DNA of 64,000 nucleotides, from the NCBI GenBank assembly GCA_900317555.1, contig ONHF01000004.1:62001-126000 (forward strand). The letters are read 5' to 3'. The notes under the pieces were generated by a model that saw only the letters and a list, made by a program, of their open reading frames with translations, did no database searches and was not told the DNA's origin. Shown here in pieces: positions 27,084 to 36,102 of this stretch. Each line of letters begins with the position of its first letter. Position 1 is the stretch's first letter. The DNA is from an uncultured Lachnospiraceae bacterium (GTDB lineage Bacteria > Bacillota > Clostridia > Lachnospirales > Lachnospiraceae). The position numbers and the translations under genes were made by a program.

Positions 27084-27839
27084 TTAAACACGGATAACTT
27101 TCCGGAAAAAGTCTTTCGCCCGCTCGTTCTTCGTATGATCAAAGACTTCTTCGGGAGTGCCTTCTTCTACGATGCGCCCGCCGTACATAAAAACAACACG
27201 GTCGCTGACCTCCCGCGCAAACCCCATTTCATGTGTGACAACCACAATTGTCATCCCGGAGCAGGCAAGCTCTTTGATAACGTCCAGAACTTCCACAACC
27301 ATTTCAGGATCCAGCGCACTCGTCGGTTCGTCAAACAGGATGACGTCCGGTTCCAGCGCAAGAGCCCGTACGATCGCGAGACGCTGTTTCTGTCCGCCGG
27401 AGAGCTTTGTCGGATATTCATTGATCTTGTCGGCAAGTCCCACTCTCTGCAGGAGCTGCACTGCCTTTTCCTCCGCCTGTTCTCTGCTCATCATTTTGTT
27501 CGTAACCGGTGCGACCGTAACATTTTCCAGTACCGTCAGATGCGGGAAAACATTAAAATGCTGAAACACCATTCCGATCCTGCGCCTTGCCTGCGTAACG
27601 TCCGCTTTCGGAAGATTGATCTTCGTTCCCCGAAAAACAACATCGCCGGAATCCGGCGTCTCCAGAAGATTCATGCAGCGGAGCATTGTGCTTTTGCCGC
27701 AGCCGGACGGGCCAAGGACCGTCACGACTTCCCCTTGATGAATGTCCAGATCAACGCCGCAGAGTACCGGAAGGGAGCCGAAGCTTTTCCGCAGATTTTT
27801 GACGCTGATGACCACTTCTTTATTGTCCGCGCTCATCAC
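27084..27839 (-). CDS. Polar amino-acid ABC transporter, ATP-binding subunit (GlnQ-like)
   Basis: 251 aa. Walker [10 protein letters not shown], signature [11 protein letters not shown] and Walker [15 protein letters not shown] are complete. It powers import together with the permease 9 nt upstream. Family length and the His-loop VVTHEMGFA match the polar amino-acid uptake class. Confidence 0.95.
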   Translation of the reverse strand: MMSADNKEVVISVKNLRKSFGSLPVLCGVDLDIHQGEVVTVLGPSGCGKSTMLRCMNLLETPDSGDVVFRGTKINLPKADVTQARRRIGMVFQHFNVFPHLTVLENVTVAPVTNKMMSREQAEEKAVQLLQRVGLADKINEYPTKLSGGQKQRLAIVRALALEPDVILFDEPTSALDPEMVVEVLDVIKELACSGMTIVVVTHEMGFAREVSDRVVFMYGGRIVEEGTPEEVFDHTKNERAKDFFRKVIRV

Positions 27840-27847
27840 TTCTCCTT

Positions 27848-28510
27848 TTATCTTTCATTTGCCTTCAACCGAACTTCAAGGTGATGCGTTGCTCTGGAAA
27901 GCGTAATTGTCAGGAACAGATACAGAATACCGGAGATTGTAAGCGGTTCCAGCGCAAGGAACGTGGAGGACTGTACCTTCTTGTACGCCGTCATCAGCTC
28001 TCCGATAAAGAAAGTCGAAGCAAGCGAAGTATTCTTGATCATGACGATGACTTCATTGCCGATGGCGGGGAGAATGTTTTTCACAGCCTGTGGAAAGATA
28101 ATCTTTGTCATGACATTCCGCCTGTCCATACCCAGGGAAAGTGCCGCTTCGGTCTGCCCTGCGTCTACAGCCTGAATGCCGGCACGGATAATCTCCGCGA
28201 TATACGCGCTTGCATTGATGACAAGCGCGATCAGAATGCAGACAATATCCGGAATGTCCGGAATCAGGGACGGCAGTGCCAGCCAGAAGAAATACAACTG
28301 CAGGAGCATCGGTGTTCCGCGGATGATCTCGATATAGATGCCGGTTACTTTGCAAAGCGCTTTGACGCCGGACATTTTTCCAAGCGCAATTAAAACGCCC
28401 AATATAGTGCCAAGCAGCACCGAAACGAGAGAAAGCCATACCGTATTCCACAAGCCCTGCGCAAAAATCAGGCCGTATTTTTGCAGAATCAGAATAATGT
28501 TTTGAATCAC
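27848..28510 (-). CDS. Polar amino-acid ABC transporter, permease subunit
   Basis: 220 aa with five hydrophobic segments. The stretch [24 protein letters not shown] is the EAA loop that contacts the ATPase in the HisM/GlnP family. A single permease is present, so it probably works as a homodimer. Confidence 0.94.
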   Translation of the reverse strand: MIQNIILILQKYGLIFAQGLWNTVWLSLVSVLLGTILGVLIALGKMSGVKALCKVTGIYIEIIRGTPMLLQLYFFWLALPSLIPDIPDIVCILIALVINASAYIAEIIRAGIQAVDAGQTEAALSLGMDRRNVMTKIIFPQAVKNILPAIGNEVIVMIKNTSLASTFFIGELMTAYKKVQSSTFLALEPLTISGILYLFLTITLSRATHHLEVRLKANER

Positions 28511-28548
28511 GGGTAAACCTCTTTTAAACAGAACAGGATTTTCTGTTC

Positions 28549-29478
28549 TCAGTTGACATCCAGTCCGAGAGCTTTGGCTTCCTGAACCGCTTCATCCAGC
28601 CACTGCTGATAAAGTCCCTTTTCCGTAACTTCCGCGATGATCGCGTTGACTCTGTCGCGAAGAGCAGTCTCTCCCTTGGGAAGCCCGATGCAGTTTCCGT
28701 TCTTTCCACGTTCGAAATACTGCCCTTCAAACACTGCCAGCTTCGGATTGGATTTCGCGAACATTTCTCCATTGGGTATCGCGACGGAAACCGCGTCAAC
28801 CTTGCCGGCATCCAGCGCAAGAACCGCGTTGTTGATCAGGTCATACGTCACAAGCTCCGATTCCGGCAGCTGCTGCGTGGCGAGCGTCTCCTGAATTGTT
28901 CCGGACTGGAAGCCGACCTTTGTGCCTTTAAAATCATCAAAGGTTTTGTACTTGTCCGAATCTTCCGCCCGGATCAGCAGTCCCTGCTTAGACCCCTGCT
29001 GATAGATATCGGACAGGTTCATTGTCTTCGCTCTTTCCTCCGTGTAACCGAGTCCCGCGCAGGCCATGTCATATTTGCCTTCCGTAACGCCTGTCAGAAC
29101 CGCGCTCCATTCAAGCGGAACAATCTCAAGTTCAACGCCAAGATCTTTCGCTATATATCTGGCAAGTTCCATATCCGCTCCACGGAACTGGTCCTGACCG
29201 GATTTGGTATTGTCGATGAATTCATACGGTGCAAAATAAGGTTCGCAGACATTCGTGATTTTGCCTTCCGTAAGGATCTTGTCCAGTCTGGTCTGCTCTG
29301 TGGCTGCGGCTCCGGCCTGCCCTCCGGATGCACTGTTTCCGGTCTGCTCCGTTGTCGCAGCTTTTGCAGACTCCTTTCCGGCAGCTGCCGGTGAAGCACT
29401 GCTGCCGCAGCCCGCAAGTAACGCTGCTGACAAAACTGCTGTTAATACCGCCCCATGGAAACGTTTGAACTTTTTCAT
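28549..29478 (-). CDS. ABC transporter substrate-binding lipoprotein (SBP family 3)
   Basis: 309 aa. The lipobox LLAGC places the lipidated cysteine at about residue 24, followed by a Ser/Ala/Gly/Gln-rich linker. The mature part has the family-3 pattern (APYEFIDN, then GADMELARYIAKDLG, then YDMACAGLGYTEER). It captures an amino acid or derivative at the outer face of the membrane and passes it to the permease. Ligand identity cannot be read from sequence; the operon suggests a sulfur-containing or acylated amino acid. Confidence 0.93.
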   Translation of the reverse strand: MKKFKRFHGAVLTAVLSAALLAGCGSSASPAAAGKESAKAATTEQTGNSASGGQAGAAATEQTRLDKILTEGKITNVCEPYFAPYEFIDNTKSGQDQFRGADMELARYIAKDLGVELEIVPLEWSAVLTGVTEGKYDMACAGLGYTEERAKTMNLSDIYQQGSKQGLLIRAEDSDKYKTFDDFKGTKVGFQSGTIQETLATQQLPESELVTYDLINNAVLALDAGKVDAVSVAIPNGEMFAKSNPKLAVFEGQYFERGKNGNCIGLPKGETALRDRVNAIIAEVTEKGLYQQWLDEAVQEAKALGLDVN

Positions 29479-29529
29479 CTTACGGCTCCTTCCCTTACTG
29501 TGGTTCTTCCATTTGTCTATTGCATTTGT

Positions 29530-30861
29530 CTATTGATTCCGGCCTGTTTCGTTACCTTCTGCATCGTAGGAAACCGTCAGTACCGTGCCTGCCCGGTTCG
29601 CGTTGCCATTTGCCTTTTCATCCTCGATCAGCTGCTGCCTAACCTGCCGGAGCAGTGCCTGCGCCTGTGAATTCCGGAAAACTTCCAGAGCTGCGGCAGC
29701 CATGGCCTTGGCTGCGACATGAATCTTTGCATGAGCAAAGTCCGAATCAGCTACCGAAAGGAAGGCGGCGTCGTGTGTTTTGGCGTCGCTGTATTCTCCT
29801 GTGCCCATATAGGCGTAGCAAAGCGGTACAGCATAGGAAGTGTTTCCGATATCGGAACTGCCGGCTGTCGCGTACGGGTCCTGAAATACGCTGATCTTCT
29901 CGCCAAGGGCCTGCAGGTTCTCTTCCAGAAGGCCTGAAAGCAGGCGATTCTGGTTGATATCAAATGTCGTATATTTATCTCTCCTGATCTCCAGACGGCA
30001 GCCGGTCATAAGACACGCGCCTCTTGCGCAGTTCACAACCTTCCGAATGACTTCTTCGAGATAATTCTTATCCGCGGATCTTACATAGACTTCCAGAACC
30101 GTCCTGTCCGGAATGATATTCGGCGCGGCGCCGCCCTCGCGGACCGTACTGTGAATCCGGACATGTTCTTTCAGCTGCTGGCGAAGCAGGCCGATTCCCT
30201 GATATGTCAGGTTCAAAGCGTCGAGCGCGTTGATTCCGCGAAACGGGGCGCCGGATGCGTGGCTCGCCTTTCCAAGAAACGTAAACCAGAGAATTGTCAT
30301 TGCAAGTTCATTGCGGGTGGTCGTAGTTTCCTGCCCGAGATGCATCTGAAATGCCGCGTCGATGTCCCGGAAAGCGCCGCGGTTGATCAGCGTGATTTTC
30401 TCGCTTGTCGTCTCCTCCGCAGGGCAGCCGAGCCAGACAATTCTGCCCCTGAAATTTTTCTCTTTTTTGTACTCTTTCAGAGCAGCTGAGGCCGCGAAGG
30501 TGCTGGCAGCAATCCAGTTATGTCCGCAGGCATGTCCATTCTGATTTCTTCCGGGGCCATACCCCGGCAGCGCGTCATACTCCGCAAGAAAAGCAATGGC
30601 AGGGCCGTCATCATCGCCGGACTCCGCGCGGAACGATGTCGGAATACCCAGATACGGAAAGGTCACCTTAAAGCCGGCTTTTGCAGCTTCCTCCGCCAGA
30701 AACTTTGAAGTAAATCTCTCTTCATTTCCCAGCTCCGGATGTCTGAATACGGTAGTACTGATCGCGTCCGCCTGTGCGGCGATCTGGTCCTCTTTTTCAA
30801 AGAGCAGCTTTTTGTCCGCTTCCTGCAGCACTTGATGGGTCAATAGCTTCTTCTGGTTCAT
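29530..30861 (-). CDS. M20-family amidohydrolase (AbgB-like)
   Basis: 443 aa from the ATG at 30861 (MNQKKLLTHQVLQEA); upstream extensions would enter the promoter. Metal-binding motifs EYDALPGYG, NGHACGHN and PAEET are in order, and the dimerisation domain with FLGKASHASGAPF follows. Such enzymes cut amide bonds of N-acyl or aminobenzoyl amino acids. It is the first gene of the operon, so the transported substrate is probably an amide-linked amino-acid conjugate hydrolysed in the cytoplasm. Confidence 0.93.
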   Translation of the reverse strand: MNQKKLLTHQVLQEADKKLLFEKEDQIAAQADAISTTVFRHPELGNEERFTSKFLAEEAAKAGFKVTFPYLGIPTSFRAESGDDDGPAIAFLAEYDALPGYGPGRNQNGHACGHNWIAASTFAASAALKEYKKEKNFRGRIVWLGCPAEETTSEKITLINRGAFRDIDAAFQMHLGQETTTTRNELAMTILWFTFLGKASHASGAPFRGINALDALNLTYQGIGLLRQQLKEHVRIHSTVREGGAAPNIIPDRTVLEVYVRSADKNYLEEVIRKVVNCARGACLMTGCRLEIRRDKYTTFDINQNRLLSGLLEENLQALGEKISVFQDPYATAGSSDIGNTSYAVPLCYAYMGTGEYSDAKTHDAAFLSVADSDFAHAKIHVAAKAMAAAALEVFRNSQAQALLRQVRQQLIEDEKANGNANRAGTVLTVSYDAEGNETGRNQ

Positions 30862-30904
30862 TGTGTTTTCCGTCTTTTCGCTTTGATTTTCAGATATGCA
30901 CGCA

Positions 30905-30935
30905 ATTATATCATTTCGATAGGAATTTAGAACAA
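30905..30935 (-). promoter_or_regulatory. Predicted promoter of the amidohydrolase/ABC/mmuM operon
   Basis: On the minus strand a perfect TATAAT lies at 30905-30910. The -35 box is weak: TTCTAA (30927-30932, 16-nt spacer) or TTGTTC (30930-30935, 19-nt spacer). A weak -35 with an upstream dyad suggests activation by a regulator. Confidence 0.5.
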
Positions 30936-30955
30936 CAAATCGCTTTGCGTTAGGC

Positions 30956-30970
30956 ATAGCTTATAGCTAT
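30956..30970. promoter_or_regulatory. Dyad upstream of the operon promoter, possible activator site
   Basis: ATAGCT-TAT-AGCTAT is a perfect 6-bp inverted repeat with 3-bp spacing, about 25 nt upstream of the -35 region, where a LysR-type activator would bind. No regulator gene is adjacent. Confidence 0.4.
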
Positions 30971-31072
30971 TTGAATATGCAATTTAAAGAAAAGCTGTTT
31001 GTTTTCTGCTTTGCCTTAGTAATGTGTTAAATTATATGAGCTCTCGTAGCTTTTGTATAACCGATGAAACAG

Positions 31073-31104
31073 AAAAAAGGCTCTGCGCCTTCGCGCAGAG
31101 CCTT
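31073..31104 (-). terminator. Rho-independent terminator (leftward)
   Basis: The 12-bp stem AAGGCTCTGCGC / GCGCAGAGCCTT with a 4-nt loop is followed on the minus strand by TTTTTT. It ends the two-gene membrane-protein unit upstream. Confidence 0.9.
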
Positions 31105-31137
31105 CCCTCTTTCTATTATTTTTTCAAAAGCTGCCTG

Positions 31138-31452
31138 TCATTTTTTTCTGAATAACGCCGCCCTTATTACGCCCTTGGGATCTTTCACCAAGAGAATGAT
31201 CAGCCAGATGATCAGTCCGAGCGCAACCACAGACAAACCAAGGTAGATTTCCTGCAGCATCTCTTCCGGCGAAGGTGTGAAATACTGCGCCCCGGTTTTC
31301 ATATATGCAAAGACCGCGTCAACAAACCACATCAGCGAGGCTCCCCAGTACATCCAGCACAGCGCGCCTACCTGCATCTTGCTGTCCGGCGCGCCGATAT
31401 ACCAGATGACTGTGCTGATAACCGCAGCAAAAACTGTGATCAGTAAAGTCAT
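31138..31452 (-). CDS. Small membrane protein, 104 aa, unknown
   Basis: Three hydrophobic segments (about residues 1-20, 28-50 and 70-90) and a basic C-terminal end; I do not recognise the family. Its ATG overlaps the stop of the preceding gene as ATGA, so the two are co-translated. A strong terminator follows. Confidence 0.75.
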   Translation of the reverse strand: MTLLITVFAAVISTVIWYIGAPDSKMQVGALCWMYWGASLMWFVDAVFAYMKTGAQYFTPSPEEMLQEIYLGLSVVALGLIIWLIILLVKDPKGVIRAALFRKK

Positions 31453-31865
31453 GCCTTTGCGCCTTCCTGCCTTGCGGATGCGTTAAGCACCCTTTTCTCG
31501 ATCATGGAAGAAACAACCAGCATACCACACCATACAGCAGTTACAAAGCCTGCCATGGCGACGCCTGTGGTGCCCATCTCTGTCAGCATGCCGGCGGTCT
31601 CTCCATCTCTTACCGCTGTGAGAAACGGAAAGTACGGAAGCACTTCCCCGTGCCAGAAATGTTCGAAAGCCAGAAGCCCCGAGCCTCCGATCAGCAGCTT
31701 ATTCAGCCAGCCAAGCTTGCGTGAAAACCTGATTTTTACTGCATCACAGCTCGTACCGTCTTCCGCGGTAAGCTTCACAACTTCTTTCTTCTCCCTGGTC
31801 TTTACCACGCGTGTAATCACGGATGTAACGACCGCCTCTGCTGCCGGAACGATAAAACATGCCAT
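31449..31865 (-). CDS. Membrane protein, 138 aa, unknown
   Basis: I use the ATG at 31865, 7 nt after AGGAGGGGGAT; an in-frame ATG at 31892 is part of that leader. Hydrophobic segments lie at the N-terminus and near residues 80-120, with a basic cytoplasmic stretch KTREKKEVVKL between. The family is not recognised. The 104-aa gene overlaps its end, suggesting a two-component membrane complex. Confidence 0.75.
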   Translation of the reverse strand: MACFIVPAAEAVVTSVITRVVKTREKKEVVKLTAEDGTSCDAVKIRFSRKLGWLNKLLIGGSGLLAFEHFWHGEVLPYFPFLTAVRDGETAGMLTEMGTTGVAMAGFVTAVWCGMLVVSSMIEKRVLNASARQEGAKA

Positions 31866-31915
31866 AACCCGATCCCCCTCCTGCAATTTCAAGCTTTATC
31901 AAGTTTACCACCTGA

Positions 31916-32128
31916 TCAGCCGAAAACAAAGCCTGTCATTGCCATCGAGCCCAAATTGCACACATTGTTGAATATTTCGGCATGATCCCCGTCCGCAGCA
32001 CCCAGAACATACAGGAGCGGGAGAAAATGGTCCGGGGTCGGAACTGCGTAGGAAGACGACGGTCCTTCTTCATAATGTATGACCTCGTGACTGAAACCCC
32101 GGATGTCACAGCTGTCGCACAGAGATAC
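31916..32128 (-). pseudogene. 3' remnant of a LigB/DODA-type extradiol dioxygenase gene, cut by the prophage
   Basis: The frame ending at the TGA at 31916-31918 reads HYEEGPSSSYAVPTPDHFLP, then LLYVLGAADG, then NLGSMAMTGFVFG. This is the conserved C-terminus of the 4,5-DOPA-extradiol-dioxygenase-like (YgiD) family, whose proteins are about 260 residues long. Only about 70 codons remain; upstream the frame meets a TAA at 32129-32131 and family similarity is lost, right where the phage recombinase region begins. The N-terminal part is not in the window and should lie at the far end of the prophage. Confidence 0.8.
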
Positions 32129-32149
32129 TTATTCTGCGAGTTGTAATAC

Positions 32150-32192
32150 AAAAAGGACGCCAATCTACCGGAATGCCGGCAAACTAACGTCC
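32150..32192 (-). terminator. Terminator after the recombinase genes, next to the attachment site
   Basis: On the minus strand GGACG pairs with CGTCC, an inner GCCGG pairs with CCGGT around a CATT loop, and TTTTT follows. It would stop phage transcription before the host dioxygenase remnant. Confidence 0.6.
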
Positions 32193-32217
32193 ACTAACGA
32201 CTATGTATATTTTATTT

Positions 32218-33903
32218 CTACGCGCTGGTGCGTGATAGCAGCACAACGGTCTCGACTGTCTCCCCCTCAGCCCACCGAATTCCCTGGATCTCCTCCCCGT
32301 CGACAGCGATCGGAAACCTGAGCCTTATCTCCTTTACGGCCTTCTTGACATCCCTCTCGTCCGGATCCAGTTCAATGCTCCGAATCAGGTTGTTGTAGAA
32401 GGTCTTTTTCTCCTCCGGGGACATCTTTGCGTACAGTTTATCATACTGTCGGAGAATTTCGTACATTTCCTTGACGGAGAGCCGTTCACTTTCCATGCCG
32501 CCGATCTTCGCGGTGAGGTCATGGATGTCGTCCTCGGCTTCGGAGATTTTGTCGTAGAGGCCGTCGAGGCGGTCCTGCATGTCCTGAACCTTCCGGTCAT
32601 AGTGCCGGTCGGAGGGGTCCAGCTTCTCCATCATGGAGAGAAGGCGGTTCCTTGCGCCGGTGGCCTGCCGGAGCCTGTCCTGCAGTCGGGAGCGTTCCTC
32701 CTCGAGGGAGGAGACGTTGACCTGATTGCTGATTCTTGAGAGGCAGTACTCTCCGAAGTCGGACCGGCGGACGGTGTCGAGGACGGCCTGCTCGATGAAG
32801 GCGTCGAAGGCGGATTCCTCCCAGGAGGGGCTGTAGGTGCATCGGTGACCCTCCGCGTCCCTCTTTCCGTGATTGCACCGGTAAAAGTAGTCTTCCGCGA
32901 CAGTGCCGTTCTTGTTCCGGCGTTTCCGGACATTGCCGGCCAGACCTCTCCCGCAGAGGGGGCATTTCACGATTCCGGAGAGAATATGCACATGATTCGT
33001 CTTCTTGACGTTGATTCGCATCTTCCCCTGCCGTATCCGCTGTGCCTCGTCCCAGGTTTCCTGTGAGATGATCGGCTCATGCAGCCCGTCGTAGACCGGA
33101 TAGTCTGCGTTCTTCACCCGGCGGAACCTGTCCCGGCTGCCCTTCACCTTCTCGAAGGTGTTTTCCCCGTACTTGATCTTTCCTATATAGACCGGATTGG
33201 AAATGATGTCCTTGATATGGGCAACGGTGAAGATGGAGAGTTCTCTGTCCTTCTTCTTTTCCTTCGAGTATCCGTGCCGGTTCATGTAGCTGGCAATATA
33301 GTCAAATCCCTCATGGTGCATGACATAGCGGTCGAAGATTGTACGGACGGCTTCCGCGTCCTTCTCGTTTATGGTGAGGACGCCTGTCTTCGGGTTCAGG
33401 TCGTAGCCGAACGGAGCCTGTCCGCCGTTCCACTTTCCTTCTCTTGCCTTCTGCCGGCGGCCTTCCATGGTCTGGACGAGGATGTTCTCGCGCTCGATCT
33501 CGGCGACGGCGGAGAGGACCGTGATGGTCAGCTTGCCGGAGTCCCTTGAGGAGTCGATGCCGTCCTGAACGCTGATCAGGTTGACGCCGTAGTCCTGGAT
33601 GTACTGCAGGGAGTTGAGTACGTCGGCCGCGTTTCTTCCGAACCGGGACAGCTTGAAGACGAGGATGTAGCTGATGCCGTCCTTCTGTCCGGAAACGTCG
33701 TCGAGCATCCTCATGAACTCCGGCCGGCCGGTGATGCTCTTGCCGGACTTTCCGGCGTCGCAGTACTCCCCGGCGATCTGCATGTGCTGGAAGTCCGCGT
33801 ATTTCTGAATGGCGTTCTTCTGTGCCTCGAGGCTGTAGCCGTCGACCTGCATCTCCGTGGAGACGCGAATGTAGGTGTAGCATTTTGTCTGCTTTCCGTT
33901 CAT
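32218..33903 (-). CDS. Large serine recombinase (second of a tandem pair, attachment-proximal)
   Basis: 561 aa from the ATG at 33903, behind GGAGGAG. The catalytic Ser15 lies in YIRVSTEMQVDGYSLEAQ, with the resolvase Arg motif in FKLSRFGRNAADVL. The recombinase domain (YGENTFEKVKG region), a zinc ribbon (CPLCGRGL, then CNHGKRDAEGHRC) and a long coiled coil (about residues 410-520) follow. This is the architecture of phage and conjugative-transposon integrases. The ATG overlaps the stop of the first recombinase. Position beside the host junction makes it the likely integrase. The product is complete. Confidence 0.95.
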   Translation of the reverse strand: MNGKQTKCYTYIRVSTEMQVDGYSLEAQKNAIQKYADFQHMQIAGEYCDAGKSGKSITGRPEFMRMLDDVSGQKDGISYILVFKLSRFGRNAADVLNSLQYIQDYGVNLISVQDGIDSSRDSGKLTITVLSAVAEIERENILVQTMEGRRQKAREGKWNGGQAPFGYDLNPKTGVLTINEKDAEAVRTIFDRYVMHHEGFDYIASYMNRHGYSKEKKKDRELSIFTVAHIKDIISNPVYIGKIKYGENTFEKVKGSRDRFRRVKNADYPVYDGLHEPIISQETWDEAQRIRQGKMRINVKKTNHVHILSGIVKCPLCGRGLAGNVRKRRNKNGTVAEDYFYRCNHGKRDAEGHRCTYSPSWEESAFDAFIEQAVLDTVRRSDFGEYCLSRISNQVNVSSLEEERSRLQDRLRQATGARNRLLSMMEKLDPSDRHYDRKVQDMQDRLDGLYDKISEAEDDIHDLTAKIGGMESERLSVKEMYEILRQYDKLYAKMSPEEKKTFYNNLIRSIELDPDERDVKKAVKEIRLRFPIAVDGEEIQGIRWAEGETVETVVLLSRTSA

Positions 33904-35759
33904 TTCTCCTCCTCTCCGAGGACCGCGTCCTCCGGAACCATGCGGAAGTATTTCAATGCTTCCAGGATATAGGCTGCCTTCTCCGGCGTGCATCCGGGCA
34001 CCCGGTACTGGTTTTTCTCCGGCTTGTTGTAGGCTCTTCCCATCGGGAGTCCCATGCGGCGCTTGATCTGGCTTATGTTTAATGTAGAGACCTTTGCTCC
34101 GTGCCTCTCCATCACAAAGGCCTTGATCTGCCCGTAGGTGGCCTTCGACTCTGCCCGGCTCTTGGGAAGTGCCGTGCAGTCGAGGGTGAACTGGAAGGAT
34201 CCGTTCTTCTCCCCGACCGGGATCCGGAAGGTGATGCTTTTCAGAAGTCTTCCTTCCTCCGGCTTTTCGAAGATCTCGACCCGGTCGAGGAATGTCCGGA
34301 AGTATTCTTTCCTTTCCCCAGCGTCCATCTTTTCCCATATCCGGTCGAAGTCACCGAGGAAGTGCATGACCTGCTCCCGGTCGAGCCTCCGCTTCTCGCC
34401 GTCCCGGCCTTCCCCGTTCAGCGCCCGGATTTCCTCCTCGGCCCGGTCGATATCGTCATAGAGCCCGTCAATCCGGCCCTGCAGGGCATCGTATCTGTCC
34501 TCGTAGTCGTTGGACAGGATGTCGAGGGTGTCCTGGGCATCCATGAGGGCCGCCTGCTCTTCCCGGATTCTCCTGAGCCGGCCTCTTGCCTGCCGCAGGG
34601 CTTCCTCCCGGTCAGGCCCGCCGTCCTGCTCCCCGAACCTCTCCTCGATGGCTTTCCGGAATGCATCCGTATTCATCACCTGCTGAATGGCCTCCCGGAC
34701 GGCCTCGTCCGCCTTCTCCTGTTTCACCCGGCCTCCGAATGAGCAGGTGCGGCCCTCGCACTTTCGGTGATACCGGCAGACATAATAGTGCATGTCGGCA
34801 TACATCCCGCCATGGTTCGGATTGACCTTTTGATCCGTCGTGCCGACGAGGCCGGCCCCGCATACGGGGCAGCGGATGATGCCGGACAGGAGATGCTGTC
34901 TTGTCCTCTTTTCCTTCGCCCGGCTCTTCTCTGAAATGGCTGCCGCCTTGGCCTTTGCCTGCTGCCAGGTCTCTTCCGGGATCAGTGCCTCGTGGCTTCC
35001 CTTCGCGATGATCGTGTCCCTCCTGTCCGAACGCAGGCCGAAATGGACATACCCCGCATTGACCGGATTCAGGATAATGACTTTCACGAAGCTGGCAGTA
35101 AATGGAACCGTCCTTCCCCTGTATGTTCTCGAGAGGCCCATGTCGTTCATCTCCCGGGCGGCCGTGGACCATCCCGCCCCCTCCCGCAGGAAGATGGAGT
35201 ACATCGTCCGCACCATGCCGGCTTCCTCCGGATCCGGAACAAGGCCCTGATCCGTCAGCCGGTAGCCGAACGGGGCGGTACCGCCTCCCCATCCGCCCTC
35301 CCGGATCTTCTGAATCCTTCCGGACAGGAACTGGACATTGATGTTCTCCCGCTCGATCTCCGCGACGGCGGACAGGAGAGACAGCATCAGCTTCCCTCCC
35401 TGTGTGGAGCTGTCGATGCCCTCTTCCACGCTGACGAGGTCGGCACCGTAGTCCTGGATCAGCTGCAGGGACCTGAGGACATCCGCCGCGTTTCGCCCGA
35501 AGCGGGACAGCTTGAAAACGAGGACATAGGAGATCCCGTCCTTTTCTGACGCGATGTCATCGAGCATTTTCCTGAATTCCGGTCTTCCCTTGACGTCATG
35601 GCCTGACCGGCCGGCGTCGCAGTATTCTCCCGCGATTGTGAGTTCCCGATATTCCGCGAATTCGGTCAGCCGCTCCTTCTGGGCGTCCAGGCTGTATCCG
35701 TCGATCTGTGCTGCGGTGGACACCCGCATGTAGATGTAGCATTTATTTCGTTTTTCCAT
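33900..35759 (-). CDS. Large serine recombinase (first of a tandem pair)
   Basis: 619 aa from the ATG at 35759; a GTG at 35792 is less likely. Catalytic Ser14 is in YMRVSTAAQIDGYSLDAQ, and the domain order matches its neighbour: resolvase, recombinase, zinc ribbon (CPVCGAGLVG, then CRYHRKCEGRTC) and coiled coil. An extra C-terminal region of about 60 residues (TLNISQIKRRMGLPMGRAYN) is absent from the second copy and looks DNA-binding. The two share motifs but differ in most positions, so the duplication is old. They may act as a heteromeric pair or as integrase plus excision partner. Confidence 0.95.
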   Translation of the reverse strand: MEKRNKCYIYMRVSTAAQIDGYSLDAQKERLTEFAEYRELTIAGEYCDAGRSGHDVKGRPEFRKMLDDIASEKDGISYVLVFKLSRFGRNAADVLRSLQLIQDYGADLVSVEEGIDSSTQGGKLMLSLLSAVAEIERENINVQFLSGRIQKIREGGWGGGTAPFGYRLTDQGLVPDPEEAGMVRTMYSIFLREGAGWSTAAREMNDMGLSRTYRGRTVPFTASFVKVIILNPVNAGYVHFGLRSDRRDTIIAKGSHEALIPEETWQQAKAKAAAISEKSRAKEKRTRQHLLSGIIRCPVCGAGLVGTTDQKVNPNHGGMYADMHYYVCRYHRKCEGRTCSFGGRVKQEKADEAVREAIQQVMNTDAFRKAIEERFGEQDGGPDREEALRQARGRLRRIREEQAALMDAQDTLDILSNDYEDRYDALQGRIDGLYDDIDRAEEEIRALNGEGRDGEKRRLDREQVMHFLGDFDRIWEKMDAGERKEYFRTFLDRVEIFEKPEEGRLLKSITFRIPVGEKNGSFQFTLDCTALPKSRAESKATYGQIKAFVMERHGAKVSTLNISQIKRRMGLPMGRAYNKPEKNQYRVPGCTPEKAAYILEALKYFRMVPEDAVLGEEEK

Positions 35760-35858
35760 TCGGTGGGTCTCCGGCTGACAGTAGGTTTCCACTCAGAGGA
35801 TACCGCCGGGCATGAAAAAATACCGCCCGCTGGATTTCCCAGAATCGGACGGCATTTC

Positions 35859-36014
35859 TCATGAATTTCTGGTAAGTTTTTCCCCGGCCTCTTCCCTGAG
35901 GATTTCCCTCCCGTATTTCCCGATCATCTGCAGGACGAAGTCGGCGCAGCGTCTCTTCGCGATTTCCGCCTCTCTGTCCTCTTTCCGGTCCGGCCGGTCT
36001 TCCTGAATGCTCAT
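35859..36014 (-). CDS. Small phage protein, 51 aa, unknown
   Basis: ATG at 36014 preceded by GGGAGG. The product is highly charged and helical, with EAEIAKRRCADFVLQMIGKYG in the middle. It sits about 100 nt before the first recombinase on the same strand, a place often taken by small recombination directionality factors; that role is only a guess. A longer frame on the same strand (35743-36081) is a shadow of it. Confidence 0.55.
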   Translation of the reverse strand: MSIQEDRPDRKEDREAEIAKRRCADFVLQMIGKYGREILREEAGEKLTRNS

Positions 36015-36102
36015 GCCCCTGCCTCCCTGAGTGGATGAATTCTTCCTTCATCTCTTCAAGGACAGCAGGGGCATGCTTCACAACTGAATCAGAATAATAT
36101 TT

